Source of the DNA: Lineus longissimus
Taxonomy: Eukaryota; Nemertea; Pilidiophora; Heteronemertea; Lineidae
Length of the DNA stretch: 64,000 nucleotides
Reading direction: 5' to 3'
NCBI RefSeq assembly: GCF_910592395.1
Contig: NC_088317.1
Location: 8,806,001-8,870,000 of the forward strand
The translations under genes were made by a program, and so were the position numbers. This document shows, piece after piece, positions 11,760 through 21,824 of this stretch; positions within the stretch are counted from its first letter, which is position 1, and each line of letters begins with the position of its first letter. The notes beneath the pieces are model-generated. The model ran no database searches, was not told the DNA's origin, and saw only the letters and a list, made by a program, of their open reading frames with translations.

Positions 11760-11997
11760 AATCGTCAGAGTCAGAGGATGAGCTTATATCTTCAAACGGA
11801 TTGTACCCAGCAGCTCTATGTCGTGTCAGTTTGGGCAGGAAGCCAGCACGTGCATTGAAACGGGACACTTCATGATGCTTCCAAGCATTGTTTTCAAAAT
11901 CATAGTATAACAGCTTGTGACGTGAGAAGGTTATCTTCTTAAAGTCCATATCACACATTTCACAATGGTACAGTTTATCCTTCGAGTTGGAAGCCAT
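11760..11997 (-). CDS. TNP2-like transposase, exon 1 (zinc-finger-like N-terminus)
   Basis: The start chosen is the ATG at 11997 (MASNSKDKLYHCEMCDMDFK). The frame runs on upstream, but an AG-like acceptor (ttttacag) immediately precedes the ATG, so an upstream exon is possible. YHCEMCDMDF..SRHKLLYYDF is a C2H-type finger (CxxC..H) of the kind often found at the N-terminus of animal and fungal CACTA transposases. A serine/acidic run (DISSSSDSDD) follows and the exon ends at a gtaagt donor (11754-11759). Confidence 0.65.
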
Positions 11998-12297
11998 TCT
12001 GTAAAACGCAAAAACATCCTTTTTTTCAGGCAATGTGGAAGAGTGAAAACTAACAACACCATTAATATGATTCCACAAAATGCAACAATGACTCGTCAAA
12101 CCAGTCTTAAATGTACACTGCATTTCCCTTTGAGCAACATGCAATGGTGCATACTGGTACATGTACTGCTTCAATTCAATTCAGACCATGTGGGGTGAAC
12201 TAATACTTTTCTAATGTTGCCAATTTGAATGGAAATTGGCCAACATTGTTCATGTAAAAACGGACATCAAGCAATGGATCACATTTAAAAGAATGTT

Positions 12298-12520
12298 TTA
12301 AAGGGACAATTAGGCAGCAGCTAGGCAGGCAAGTTAAAGTTGCACATAGTCGCCAGTAAGGCCTGGGGTCTCTCACACCAGTAAGTCGAAATGATTCACA
12401 CCTGAACCAGGAATGTATTTAGTGCTGCATCTGAGATGACCTTGTGGCCTTATTGTGTATATTTGTCACCTGAAGATGGTCAAATAAGCCCCTCTGCTCC
12501 TGCCTATAGTCCCCCTTTAA
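12298..12520. mobile_element. Short MITE with TTAA target duplication
   Basis: TTAA at 12298-12301 is followed by AGGGACAATTAGGCAGCAG. The other end reads CTGCTCCTGCCTATAGTCCCCCT before TTAA at 12517-12520, forming TIRs of about 24 bp with a few mismatches. At 215 bp internal it is too short to code. TTAA duplication points to a piggyBac- or Kolobok-mobilised non-autonomous element. It sits just 5' of the CACTA transposase. Confidence 0.65.
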
Positions 12521-12557
12521 AACTGAGATGACAGAGGGAAGAATTATACATTTAGTA

Positions 12558-12918
12558 CAGTCCTGATCATATTAATATCAACACCTACTTCATATGATAT
12601 TTCGCAAACTAATGGACAAAATTCAATGCGGTTTTCAGCATTATCAGATATTTTGTTTTCTAATCATGCATTACCAGTATGGATGTGATTGCATCAGTTA
12701 TTCATTCTCCAATCGGCCATTTAAAATAGTTTTTTTGTAAGGGTTTTTTAAATGGCAAAATGAAAAACAAACTTATGTAATCAGTCACATTCCTGCTAGA
12801 ATGTGCGATGAAACAACAAAATTTCTGATAATATAGTGAAAACCGCATTGAATTTTGTCCATTAGTTTGCGAAATATCGTGTGAAGTAGGTGTTGATATT
12901 GCCATATGATCAGGACTG
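12558..12918. mobile_element. Foldback MITE (CAGTCCTGATCATAT family), copy A
   Basis: 361 bp. Both ends start CAGTCCTGATCATAT and the inverted arms extend about 75 bp, including ATATCAACACCTAC.. and ..ATTCAATGCGG. TA precedes the left end; the right flank is CT, so the TA duplication is not exact. Related copies lie at 22901-23491 and 55888-56501. No ORF. Confidence 0.75.
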
Positions 12919-12949
12919 CTCATTGGATGCTGTACATTTTGTTTGATCA

Positions 12950-14104
12950 TTAATTTGATAAAAGCATGGCACTCAATATAGAATCAAGTCTTCTCAAAAG
13001 AACCACTGTAGTTGGCCTGCCAGATGGTAAATAGTCTTTACATTCCTTCGCCAAATCTCGAAATTGTTGAACGTCCCGTGCATACCCAACACTTTTCAGG
13101 ATCCTCCCAAATGAATATACATCAGTAGCAGGGCACTGCTTTGAGTTTGGCACGTTCCTCAATTCATGAGCCAAATGCCGGAATCTTAAATTGCGTTGTT
13201 TTTGGTCTTGACTTCCTGGCACAACGTTATACACAACCGGATTATCCACAGGTGTAGCCTTCCCAAAATCAATGATTTTGGGGGAAATTCCCTTCCGAAA
13301 AGAATAGCGAGCAACAAGCACATTGTTTTCTTTCAGATCATTGTGGAGAATATTCTTGCTGTGCATGAAGTCTATACCGCTCACAAGGTCATTAAAGAAA
13401 CTGACCCATCACTCTACATCAATGCTCATATTCTTCATATTTGAGTAAACAGTTTCAGAAATATAAGTAGAATCACCATGAGTACCAACAAACTCCATCA
13501 CAATAGATTTAGTGTCAAGAATCCCGTAAATAAATAGAAATGACGGATGTTGACAAAACAACTGCATGATCTGCGCTTCTTGGATCAGCTTGGAGCCATT
13601 CGCTTCTTTTAAAGTTTTAACGGCAACAACTGTGTCCAAAAATATCATCTTCCCAAGATGCACTGACCCAAATGTCCCCGCCCCAAGAAAAACGCGATCA
13701 TTATTCTCCTGCAGGACATCAGCCACAACTGCGCTGGATAGCTGTGTTGTCACTGGAAGTGAACCAAAAAACCTGTTTCTGTTTGAACAAGAAGGAAGCA
13801 AGATTGTTTTTCTGCTTGCTTTTGACAACTGTGGTGTTGAGGTTTGTTTAAAAGACTGAGGTGGCTTCAGTCGTGTCAACAACTGCGTCCTGAGACCGTT
13901 TATCTTTCTCTTTGAATCGACCACTTGTATCCTTAAAGAAGCCACTTCCTCAGCTTTCTCTTTCTCGTGCTGTTCAGCTTTAAGTTTTTTCAATGCCTTT
14001 TTCTTCTTAAGCTTTTCTTTCAATGCTTTCCTGTGCTTTTTTTTCACTAAATCTGATCGTACATGTTTTGAGTCCTTTGTAGACATCATTTCTACAGGTA
14101 GCAT
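12950..14104 (-). pseudogene. Protein-kinase domain protein with N-terminal coiled coil, one in-frame stop
   Basis: It enters through the acceptor ctacctgtag. A lysine-rich coiled-coil region (KKKHRKALKEKLKKKKALKK; EKAEEVASLRIQVVDSKRK) precedes a kinase fold: LGAGTFGSVHLG (glycine loop), VAVKTLK (ATP lysine), SIVMEFVG (hinge), ILHNDLKENNVLV (catalytic loop), KIIDFGKAT (DFG), RHLAHEL (APE region) and ATDVYSFGRIL. The Arg before the catalytic Asp is Asn (HND, not HRD), so it is a non-RD kinase. A TGA at 13409-13411 interrupts the same frame between the hinge and the catalytic loop; similarity continues on both sides. Family known: Ser/Thr or Tyr-like kinase; substrate unknown. It lies on the same strand as, and upstream of, the CACTA transposase and is divergent from the coiled-coil gene. 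It may be host or transposon cargo. Confidence 0.8.
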
Positions 14105-14238
14105 CTCTTGTGAAATAAACAGTATGATCTACCAGTAATATTTTACAAATATCCCACCGTTTCAAAAATTATTACACTATTATCATTATCATCAAAACAC
14201 TTAAGAAGAGTAACTTACAGACTGTTAGTTATACTTAC

Positions 14239-14280
14239 ACCAAAATAATCTGGCTTCTTAATCAAATCAACCGCGCTTTT
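14239..14280 (-). CDS. Probable small upstream exon of the kinase gene
   Basis: The minus strand reads cacctgag then KSAVDLIKKPDYFG then gtaagt. A 42-bp open exon with both splice signals lies about 130 bp upstream of the main kinase exon. Short, so tentative. Confidence 0.35.
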
Positions 14281-14775
14281 CTCAGGTGCAGGGACTATTC
14301 ACATTGTACTGCATTGAACAAAGCATATATCAAGTGTAGGCTAATTGACCAACCTTTTGTTTCAACTTTTGTTTCACCAGCTGGGACTTCTTCAATTTTC
14401 ATCAAATTTCACAGGCAGTGGATCAATCTGGAGGTGGAGGCGCACTGCCACAGCAATTGACAGCAAACAGTAACGTCAAGTTAGAGGACTGAAAGCGACA
14501 GAAGACGAGGTGTGACCAATTATGATCACCCAACAATTTTTGTAAACATCTGATCATGAAACAGGATGTACTACTGCAGAGGTGCATTGTGGGACGGCTT
14601 TTTCTGAGAAACACATGCTATGAATTTTAAAACAATTTATTTTTGTTATTCTATCATTTAGAAGACTATTTTTTATGGTTGGTGTTATAATTAGGCCTAT
14701 GATTATAAGATATGGAATTATTTATAGGATAAAAATAGGTTTCATTTTTGACCTTCACCTTCACCTCGTGTCATT

Positions 14776-15087
14776 TTGCCGCCAATTTCAACCATCACAC
14801 CATTACTATCCTATATTTCTCCAATTTATTTGTTTTTTTACGCTAATGAAAGAGTGGTACCTCCATCCATTAATGACCGGTGTGTTCTCCTCCTCGAGAA
14901 AAGCATTGAGGAGTCTCAAAAACAGAGGGAGGAGAACAGAAAAATATTGGGGTTGTTGGAGGAAGAAAGGCGACAGAACGCTGAACTGCTCAAGAAAATT
15001 CAGGCACAAAGCGAGAAGACGCCGAGTCCTAGCTGTTCCGGTAAACGAAAACAAAAGCAGAAGCTGCAGATTTCGTCAATTTGCCAG
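14776..15087 (+). CDS. Candidate first exon of the coiled-coil gene
   Basis: An open frame ending at donor CAG|gttaga (15087). The confident part is VVPPSINDRCVLLLEKS followed by heptad-like QKQREENRKILGLLEEERRQ and a Lys/Gln-rich end (GKRKQKQKLQ), a coiled coil. The upstream hydrophobic residues may be intronic; an acceptor-like ctaatgaaag precedes VVPP. It leaves phase 0, whereas the next exon at 15945 needs phase 1 unless an acceptor two bases downstream (ccagag) is used. The linkage is therefore provisional. Confidence 0.4.
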
Positions 15088-15469
15088 GTTAGAATGTTTA
15101 CATTTTACTAATTTACAATTTACATCTAGCCTAGGGCCTACATGATGATGATCTAAGATCTACTCTAGGCTCTGGCTGATATAGTACATGATCTAGCATT
15201 GTCTATCATTCATTGTTGTCTATATTGGCCTAGATCCACATGCCCTTGGGTTGGGAGTGGGACAACGTTTGCATAACCATAACATAGTGTTGGCCGTCGT
15301 AACGTCACCACGCATTTTACATTTAAACATTACCGTGACGCGACGTCTTCGTAAACGTTCTGGGTAACATTGCCCCACTTAACTGTCCACGTAGGCGTTG
15401 GAAGTTATTGTTTTGCCACGTCATGAGAAGATTGAGTATTAGATCGCCAATTTTTGAAGGGAATTAGCG

Positions 15470-15492
15470 TCATGACGTAAATGGCGATAAAA
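15470..15492 (+). promoter_or_regulatory. Candidate core promoter: CRE-like site and TATA-like box
   Basis: gtcatgacgtaaatgg (CRE/ATF-like TGACGTAA) is followed after a few bases by gcgATAAAAGGCAC. It lies between the divergent kinase and coiled-coil genes in a stretch richer in CG than its surroundings. Motif-level evidence only. Confidence 0.25.
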
Positions 15493-15944
15493 GGCACAAG
15501 TGGCGATATTACGAGTTCTGACGTTAGGCCATTTTGTAGGACTAGGGCGACTAGGCCTAGGCCTACACCCCCTAGCATTTTGCCTACCTAGTCAGTCGGA
15601 TTCATAAGTAAATGTCACCGACACTGCCCTTTTGGGTCACTGCGCAAAAACTACTGGGCCGATTTCTTGAATACTGTGGCATCTCGGCTGGTGGAGTTTG
15701 GACTTGGAGGCGCCTCTTGACCTTGTTCTTTGGTCGCTTCCTTCTTGGTGCAGTGCACAAAATACACATCATAACGACAACGTATGCCCATGGAATACAA
15801 TTAATGAATTTCTAAACAATGAACTTCTAATCCATTCCTCATGGGTTTCCATGATGTGACGTCCATGAGAAAAGTAAAGCCCGGTTAAACCCCCTACCAT
15901 GGTGGTTACAAAAGCTAGCTTATTTTGTGCCATTTCTTTCCAGA

Positions 15945-18819
15945 GGAAGACCAGAGACATTTACAAGGAATTTGCCAAGAAGGATGACTTTGATGGTTAC
16001 AACTTTGAAGAAATGTAAGTACATTGATTGACATGGTTGATAAAATGTGACTTTCTCGGACTCAAGGGCAAGTTGTACTGCCTTGCATCTGGTTGAAATG
16101 GATTTGAGGCATACAGGAAAGGGATGAATGTATTGATTTTCGGTTTGTTTCTGTTTCATTTAGTAATTCTATTCTATCAGGATTAGGATTAGGAATGATG
16201 CTGGTGAAGTCCCTGCTGAATACCAACAAAATTTATCTTAACAAATGATGGCAATGGCATATAGACTAGTGTGTGAGAATGAATCGCAACAAATGATGTC
16301 GATGTTGAATAAATACCAACAAATTCATCCTAACATATGTGACGTCGATCACTGGTCAAGTGCGGTGCTGTGCTAAACCGGTGTGAACTATTTAAGTGCG
16401 GTTCTGTGCTAAAAAGAGAGTTGCATATCGCAGTGTGTTCTTCGTTGATATTTTTTTCAACATTCACTTCAATCCTTTGGTGAATTGATCCATGTTGTAG
16501 TTATCACTGATGATTGATATGATTCAAGGCGACTAGGCCTCAATCAAAGATTTATTTTAGCAGTATTAGGTACAATGTAAGTACCATCCCATGTTGGGAT
16601 CAAATACTTTTCAGCAATACTAATACCCTTTGATTCAATTCAAAATATGCTTTTCACCTGTGCATGTTGAATAAATGTTGAATAAATACCAACAAATTCA
16701 TCCTTACATATGTGACGTCGATCACTGGTCAAGTGCGGTGCTGTGCTAAACCGGTGTGAACTCTTTAAGTGCGGTTCTGTGCTAAAAAGAGAGTTGCATA
16801 TCGCAGTGTGTTCTTCGTTGATATTTTTTTCAACATTCACTTCAATCCTTTGATGAATCAGATCCACTGATGATATGATTCAAGGCGACTTGGCCTCAAT
16901 CAAAGATTTATTTCAGTAGTATTAGGTACAGTGTAAGTACCATCCCATGTTGGGATCAAATACTTTTCAGCAATACTAATACCATTTGATTCAATTCAAA
17001 ATGTGTTTTTCACCTGTGCACAATGCAGATCCACAGTTATTAGAATGTTTCAAAACTGTGTGTAATTTCATTGGTTTTATCTCACCAATGTGTGGTCAAA
17101 GCTATTATATCCCTACCAGAACAGCGCACTAAGTTAAACATTTATTTTAATGTCATCACACAAACTCCAATTAATGTCAGATCAGTGATTGCAATCCTTA
17201 GCCAAATTAAATGTTCATGATAATGCATTAAGAATCGGATCTGACCAAAATTCACTGCCACAGAGGTCATGTGACCTAGGGCATAACGTGTACAAAGTTT
17301 CGAGTTCATCATAGCACCAGCGGTTAAGAAACGTGCCACAGGATACGACGACGGACACCGGGCTAATTTTATAGACTCCCCTAACGATTAGCCAAAACAT
17401 GTGTTAGTACAGACATGAGACTGGTACTGTAAACCCTGAAATTTTTGTGAGAAAGTTTCAAAACGAGTGAATCGAGGAAAAATTCAACCTCTGTTTTTAA
17501 TGCCCCTAGCCATTTCATTTACTTTTTAAATTAATTGCCTCTTTTCTCAGGTTTAATTCTGCCACCAACAAGGACGTCACCCAGCGCATCATCAAGGCTG
17601 TGATTGATGTCAGTGGGAAAGGCGACTTTCCACATTTGCATATTGAAGGTAGGTTTTTGTATTGCAACACCAGTAACATGAGTAAGCAGAAAAGTCTTCA
17701 AAAAAATACAGTTTCACGTTTGTGAATGCTACAGCTGTGATTCAGTCTTCTAGAAACAACTGTGAAACAAGACAACTGCATGTACCCACTGCTGGTCCTT
17801 GCTGCTAGAATAGAAATGCCTGACGTTGAAAAGATTTGAGTGTTGTTGGTGACATGATGATGCGAGATAAGGTGCAAGAGGCTACTTTTGCAAGTCCTGG
17901 CAATATATTTTACTATTCATTACAAATTTAATTACATTTGCACTTTGCCGACACCTGCAAAAAGTTCCATTGTTGCTTCTTTGTAATTGATACGATTATC
18001 GTTACAGAGGCATTAAGGATCTACTTCAGAAGCCTGAGAGATCAACATAAACGTCAATCGAAGGGGATAGACAATGCCCATAAGATTAAGTGCCGCCGGC
18101 AAATACGTCTTAGAGAGGTTAGTATTTTTTGATTGACTGCCAGCCGTTTCTTTCTGAAATGTCTGATCCCATGCTGGATTGATTAAGCGTGCACAGAAAA
18201 TTACTACTTGTATCATTGGTGGACAGTTGCTAAATATGGTCCAATCTGCAGGCTGCTTGGTAGCTTGTTGAAATTCTATTTGTCTTAGATTGTTGAAGTA
18301 CTTCTTGCATCTCGGAGGTTAGTTATGCAAATTGATGATGCAGAGTGCACAATGCCCTGCTGGAGTGTACAGTACACCCGTTGCACTAGAAAGTGAAAGT
18401 ATTGCATGCAATTTTGGTGTGTTTTCCCTTGTATTTTGCAGAAGTGTGAACAACTCGAAAGAGCTTTGCAAGCGAGTGGTTGGGACGAAGACGGCATGAG
18501 GAAAGCAGAAGGAATCATGGCCCCCGAATTCATGAGTTCCGAAGAAAGTGACGTTGAGATAAGTGATAAGACGGGGATTGAAACCAATGTTTTTGTCGTC
18601 AAACGCCTCAAGTGGGAATCGAAGAAAATGCGCAGCATAAAAAAGAAGTTGCGCAAAATCTGTGATGAGTCACGTTCATCAAGACAAACCAAGATGATGA
18701 CAACAAGAGTGCGAGACATGATTTATTCAAATCGGCCAGCTCCTGTAGCTGCTCATGCGCTAAGCTGGACTGTGCGTTCGGCCGAGGAACGACCAACCAA
18801 CATCGAAGAGCAGCAGTAA
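15945..18819 (+). CDS. Multi-exon gene, unrecognised basic/coiled-coil protein
   Basis: Four exons with canonical splice sites and matching phases: 15945-16014 (tttccag / gtaagt; KEFAKKDDFDGYNFEEM), 17551-17648 (tttctcag / gtaggt; FNSATNKDVTQRIIKAVIDV), 18008-18117 (cgttacag / gttagt; EALRIYFRSLRDQHKRQ, then AHKIKCRRQIRLRE) and 18442-18819 (ttttgcag / TAA). The protein has a helical basic central part, then a short conserved-looking block MAPEFMSSEESDVE and VFVVKRLKWESKKMRSIKK, and a C-terminal ALSWTV. I do not recognise an assigned domain. The layout (basic helix, SSEESD, RxLxWxS, terminal W) recalls a widespread family of uncharacterised invertebrate proteins, many of which I suspect are transposon-associated; that is memory plus inference. 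Probably nuclear, judging by basic charge. Divergent from the kinase. Confidence 0.65.
16303..17025 (+). repeat. Two-copy tandem repeat, period about 374 bp, in an intron
   Basis: The block starting AATAAATACCAACAAATTCATC at 16307 recurs at 16681, and the similarity runs the full unit: GTGACGTCGATCACTGG, AAGTGCGGTGCTGTGC, GAGTTGCATATCGCAGTG, CATCCCATGTTGGGATC. A few substitutions and small indels separate the copies. It lies in the intron between exons 15945-16014 and 17551-17648. A partial third start is at 16205. Confidence 0.8.
18442..18819 (+). CDS. Last exon of the unrecognised coiled-coil gene
   Basis: 125 codons after acceptor ttgtattttgcag, phase 0, ending TAA 18817-18819. It contains KCEQLERALQASGWDEDGMR, the SSEESDVEISDKTG block, VFVVKRLKW, a basic helix RSIKKKLRKICDES, and a serine/arginine segment. 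The following 3' region holds ATAAT/ATATAA-like signals only. Confidence 0.68.
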   Translation, partial: KCEQLERALQASGWDEDGMRKAEGIMAPEFMSSEESDVEISDKTGIETNVFVVKRLKWESKKMRSIKKKLRKICDESRSSRQTKMMTTRVRDMIYSNRPAPVAAHALSWTVRSAEERPTNIEEQQ

Positions 18820-18897
18820 TCTCTTTTGCTTTGGTGTGGCGTACTATTCATATGTAATATACAGCTTCAATTTGCATACATATAATTAGTGCCCAAA

Positions 18898-19045
18898 TTG
18901 TACGTCACATTGTATCATATCATATGGATGATACTCAAACGGCACTATTTTTGAGATGGTCCATTCGTCTATTGGAGTTATAAAAATGTGTTTGTTTCAT
19001 GTTATATTTTTATATTTTGTGACTTTGTAGATTTTAGGCTAGAGT
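18898..19045 (+). repeat. Direct repeat, left copy
   Basis: ATGGATGATACTCAAA .. TTTTTGAGAT .. GTCCAT .. GGAGTTATAAAAATGTGTTTG .. TTTGTAGATTTTAGGCTAGAGT recurs at 21067-21180 in the same orientation. The two copies flank about 2.0 kb of repeat-rich DNA. Confidence 0.7.
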
Positions 19046-19074
19046 AGTGTTTCTTCAAGAAACTTAGGGTAGGG

Positions 19075-20300
19075 TTTTGGGTGAGCTTATGTCGTCACGT
19101 CTTGTCCGTCGGTCGGTCCGTCTGTCTGTCCGTCCGGCGTCCGTCAACAATGGTGGCACGTTTGCTCACCATTGAGTCTAGGAGGTTGAAACTTGGTGTG
19201 TGGATGTCTTATGAGAGCATGACCTGACATACCGAAAATCATTGCAATTTGGCGTACTTTCTGGGCTCCAGGCGGCCATCTATGAATGCTGATAGCTAGG
19301 ATCTTGATTTTTTTTCTGTGGATACCTCTGAAGAGACTACATGACATAATACCCAGGTTTTTGATTTGACCTACTTTTCAAGGTTACAGAGGTCAAACTC
19401 TATAATTTCACCGCAGGTGGCACGTTTCGTCATCACTTGTTGTAGACTCTTTAAATTTGGTATGTAGACACTTATTTAGCATCTCTACATGTTGCCCAAA
19501 AAAGTAGGTCAATGTGACCAACTTTTTTGGGCTCCAGGCAGCCATCTTGGAAAACCTTATTTTGTCAATAACTCATGAACGCTGATAGCTAGAACAATGA
19601 AATTGTTACTGTCAATACTTCTGATGAGACTACATGACATAATGTGCGGGTTTCTGATTTGACCTACTTTTGAAGGTCACAGAGGTCAAACTCTAAAATT
19701 TCAGCGATGGTAGCACGTTTTGTCATTAATTATCCGAGACCCTTCAAATTTGATATGTAGACACCTATTGGGCATCTGTACATATTTACAAAAATTCAGG
19801 TCAATGTGACCTACTTTTCAGGTGTAAATAGGTCGGGTCATGGCATAACACTCAATGTCAGTTATATCAAGAAACCTTCACTTTGTTATCTTCAAAGGTG
19901 AATTATTGATTGATATGATCAAGATTGACATAGAGCTTGTAACATTTTAACCTTGGCTTAGTTTCCAAGGTCAGAAAGGTCAAACTATAAAATTCCACTT
20001 AAAGTTGATATATTCACTTTTGTCTGAGATTCTTCAAATTTTATATGGAGACTCCTAATGGGATCTATACAAGTTGACCCAATTTAGGTCAATTGTGACC
20101 TAGTTTATCAAGTTGCACTTGCAGAAGACAAACTCTAAAAGTGTCATTGACGTGCCACATTTTTTCATATCTAAAAGTCAATTTAACCTCCATATGTCAT
20201 TTCATCTGCAATTTAATGATTCCCAGGTGAGCACAATGTCCCCAGGACATTTCATTTAGATTAGCAACGGCAGGGTAACCTGAGACAAAATATAGGGGAG
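19075..20300 (+). repeat. Dispersed repeat rich in AGGTCA half-sites
   Basis: It opens with a GTCCGT-rich stretch (19105-19145). It then shows iterated modules of the form TTTGATTTGACCTAC..AAGGT.ACAGAGGTCAAACTCTAAAATTTCA at about 19360, 19660 and 19960. Phrases such as GGCACGTTT, CATGACATAAT and GGGCTCCAGGC(A/G)GCCATC also occur at 58.5-62.3 kb, so this is one dispersed family. No ORF of note. 20300-21060 holds only low-complexity AT-rich DNA. Confidence 0.65.
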
Positions 20301-21066
20301 TCGCCCTTCTGTACAAAATAGAAAATGTTTGAAAAAAAACCGGGAGCATTTTTAGAGGGGCAGCTGCAGGGTGCTGCGCCGTACATCATTGTGGTGTCCA
20401 TCATCACTCAAAATTGTTCTGTCAATTTTGTGTGATGAGCCACTTTTATCTCTGATATAGTCATGCACATATTATTTTAATGACAATGCATTATAATATA
20501 CATTAACATAGAAATTCTACATTTTTGTAGATTGCAATCCACTTGTAGTCACAAGATTGAAACTGCTGTATTTTGAATTGGTTTAAATGTGAGTTTTACT
20601 GTAATTCATCAGCTGACCGGACGTGTATTGTGGTATTCTGATTTTTGTAAACTTCAATTTGCATGTACAGTACATATATATAAATATTGTGATCATGATG
20701 ATAAAGACATTTGGCAATGTATGGTAAAATCGATCTGACTTGCAGTGCATATATGGAGCCATGATACTCATACTGTCATCTCCCTATCTGCTGCAAGCTA
20801 TATATATATGGTTGTCGATCTGTTGTTTATGTGTCTAGTGAAATTAATCATGGGTAGAAAATAACACCAGGGCAAAGTGCCCAAGTTGTCACATTGCATC
20901 ATGATATGCGGCCATACTTTTAGTATGTACATGTATGCACATTTTCCCCGTTTTTGCCCCCCTGTACGCATGAGTAGATACAAAATAATGTACAGCAAGT
21001 ACATTAGAGTACGCATTTTGACACTGATTTCCCGTACCCCTGATGCGTACATACCAGTATGGCCCC

Positions 21067-21180
21067 TATGGATGATACTCAAAACGACATTATTTTTGAG
21101 ATTGTCCATGGAGTTATAAAAATGTGTTTGTTTTCATGTACCCTATATTTGTTACTTTGTAGATTTTAGGCTAGAGTCTA
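21067..21180 (+). repeat. Direct repeat, right copy
   Basis: Right partner of the direct repeat at 18898-19045; slightly shorter and diverged. It may be the original downstream continuation of the coiled-coil gene's 3' region, separated by insertion or duplication. Confidence 0.65.
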
Positions 21181-21424
21181 CTTTATACATCTTTGCTTCT
21201 CAGGTATCTCAAAACTATATTTTTGTATGATTTTATATTGCAAGAGAAATAAATATTTTCTAATTTTGAAATTTAGTCTTCATTTTCTGTAATAACTATG
21301 AATTCAGTCATTAAAGGATGTGACTCAAGTGTCCTTTGGCAGAACAGTATTCTAATCATGCCTTGTCAAAACTGCCTAAAATTTTGACATGGTTGCCTTT
21401 ACATTTATTTACATTATGCTTAAA

Positions 21425-21800
21425 GGCATCGCTTGCCTAAATGCATAATGGTTAAAGGTCATGAAAAGTACCCATAAATGAGTCTGAAATGTGTATTTAA
21501 GGGTAATTTACTAGACCCTTAAAGATGCTGAAATGTAGGAACCAAAATAAAGCATCATTACGGACTGCTTAAATGTGACTTAAATTCAACCTTTACCAAG
21601 CTTTAAAGGTTGTGAAAGGTTTATTTCAGGCGTCATTAAGTTGGCTTTAAGTGGCATTTACGTGGCCATTAAAGCTGCTGAAAGGAAGGGGCCATAAAGC
21701 ACCTTTACGCACTGCTTAAAGGTGACTTAAAATTCAATCTTTAAGCAACTTAAAGGCGTTGGAAGGTTACATTTCAGGCACCTTTACGTCAGCTTTATGC
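21425..21800 (+). repeat. Degenerate tandem repeat, period about 147 bp
   Basis: GCATCATTACGGACTGCTTAAATGTGACTT (21553) and GCACCTTTACGCACTGCTTAAAGGTGACTT (21699) lie in two successive diverged units that also share TTTCAGGC and AAAGG(T/C)TGG-like phrases. A more degenerate third unit lies upstream. Confidence 0.5.
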
Positions 21801-21824
21801 ATGCTTAAAAATCGCATTTCGTCC

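Larger units (their letters stand above)
8263..11997 (-). mobile_element. CACTA/EnSpm-superfamily transposon (transposase-bearing part)
   Basis: Coding part of a CACTA/EnSpm-type DNA transposon on the minus strand: exons 11760-11997, 11385-11506 and 10943 down to 8263. The termini (CACT..AGTG) were not found, so the bounds given are those of the coding region only. Two MITEs lie just upstream (12298-12918). Confidence 0.78.

Noticed and set aside
8263-14104. Treating the CACTA transposase and the kinase as one transcription unit or element
   Set aside because: Two MITEs and about 0.9 kb separate them and no element termini were found. Linkage is noted as a hypothesis only.
15612-15815. Possible 67-codon first exon upstream of 15945
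   Set aside because: No donor in a usable phase was found and the composition is not convincing; left out of the gene model.
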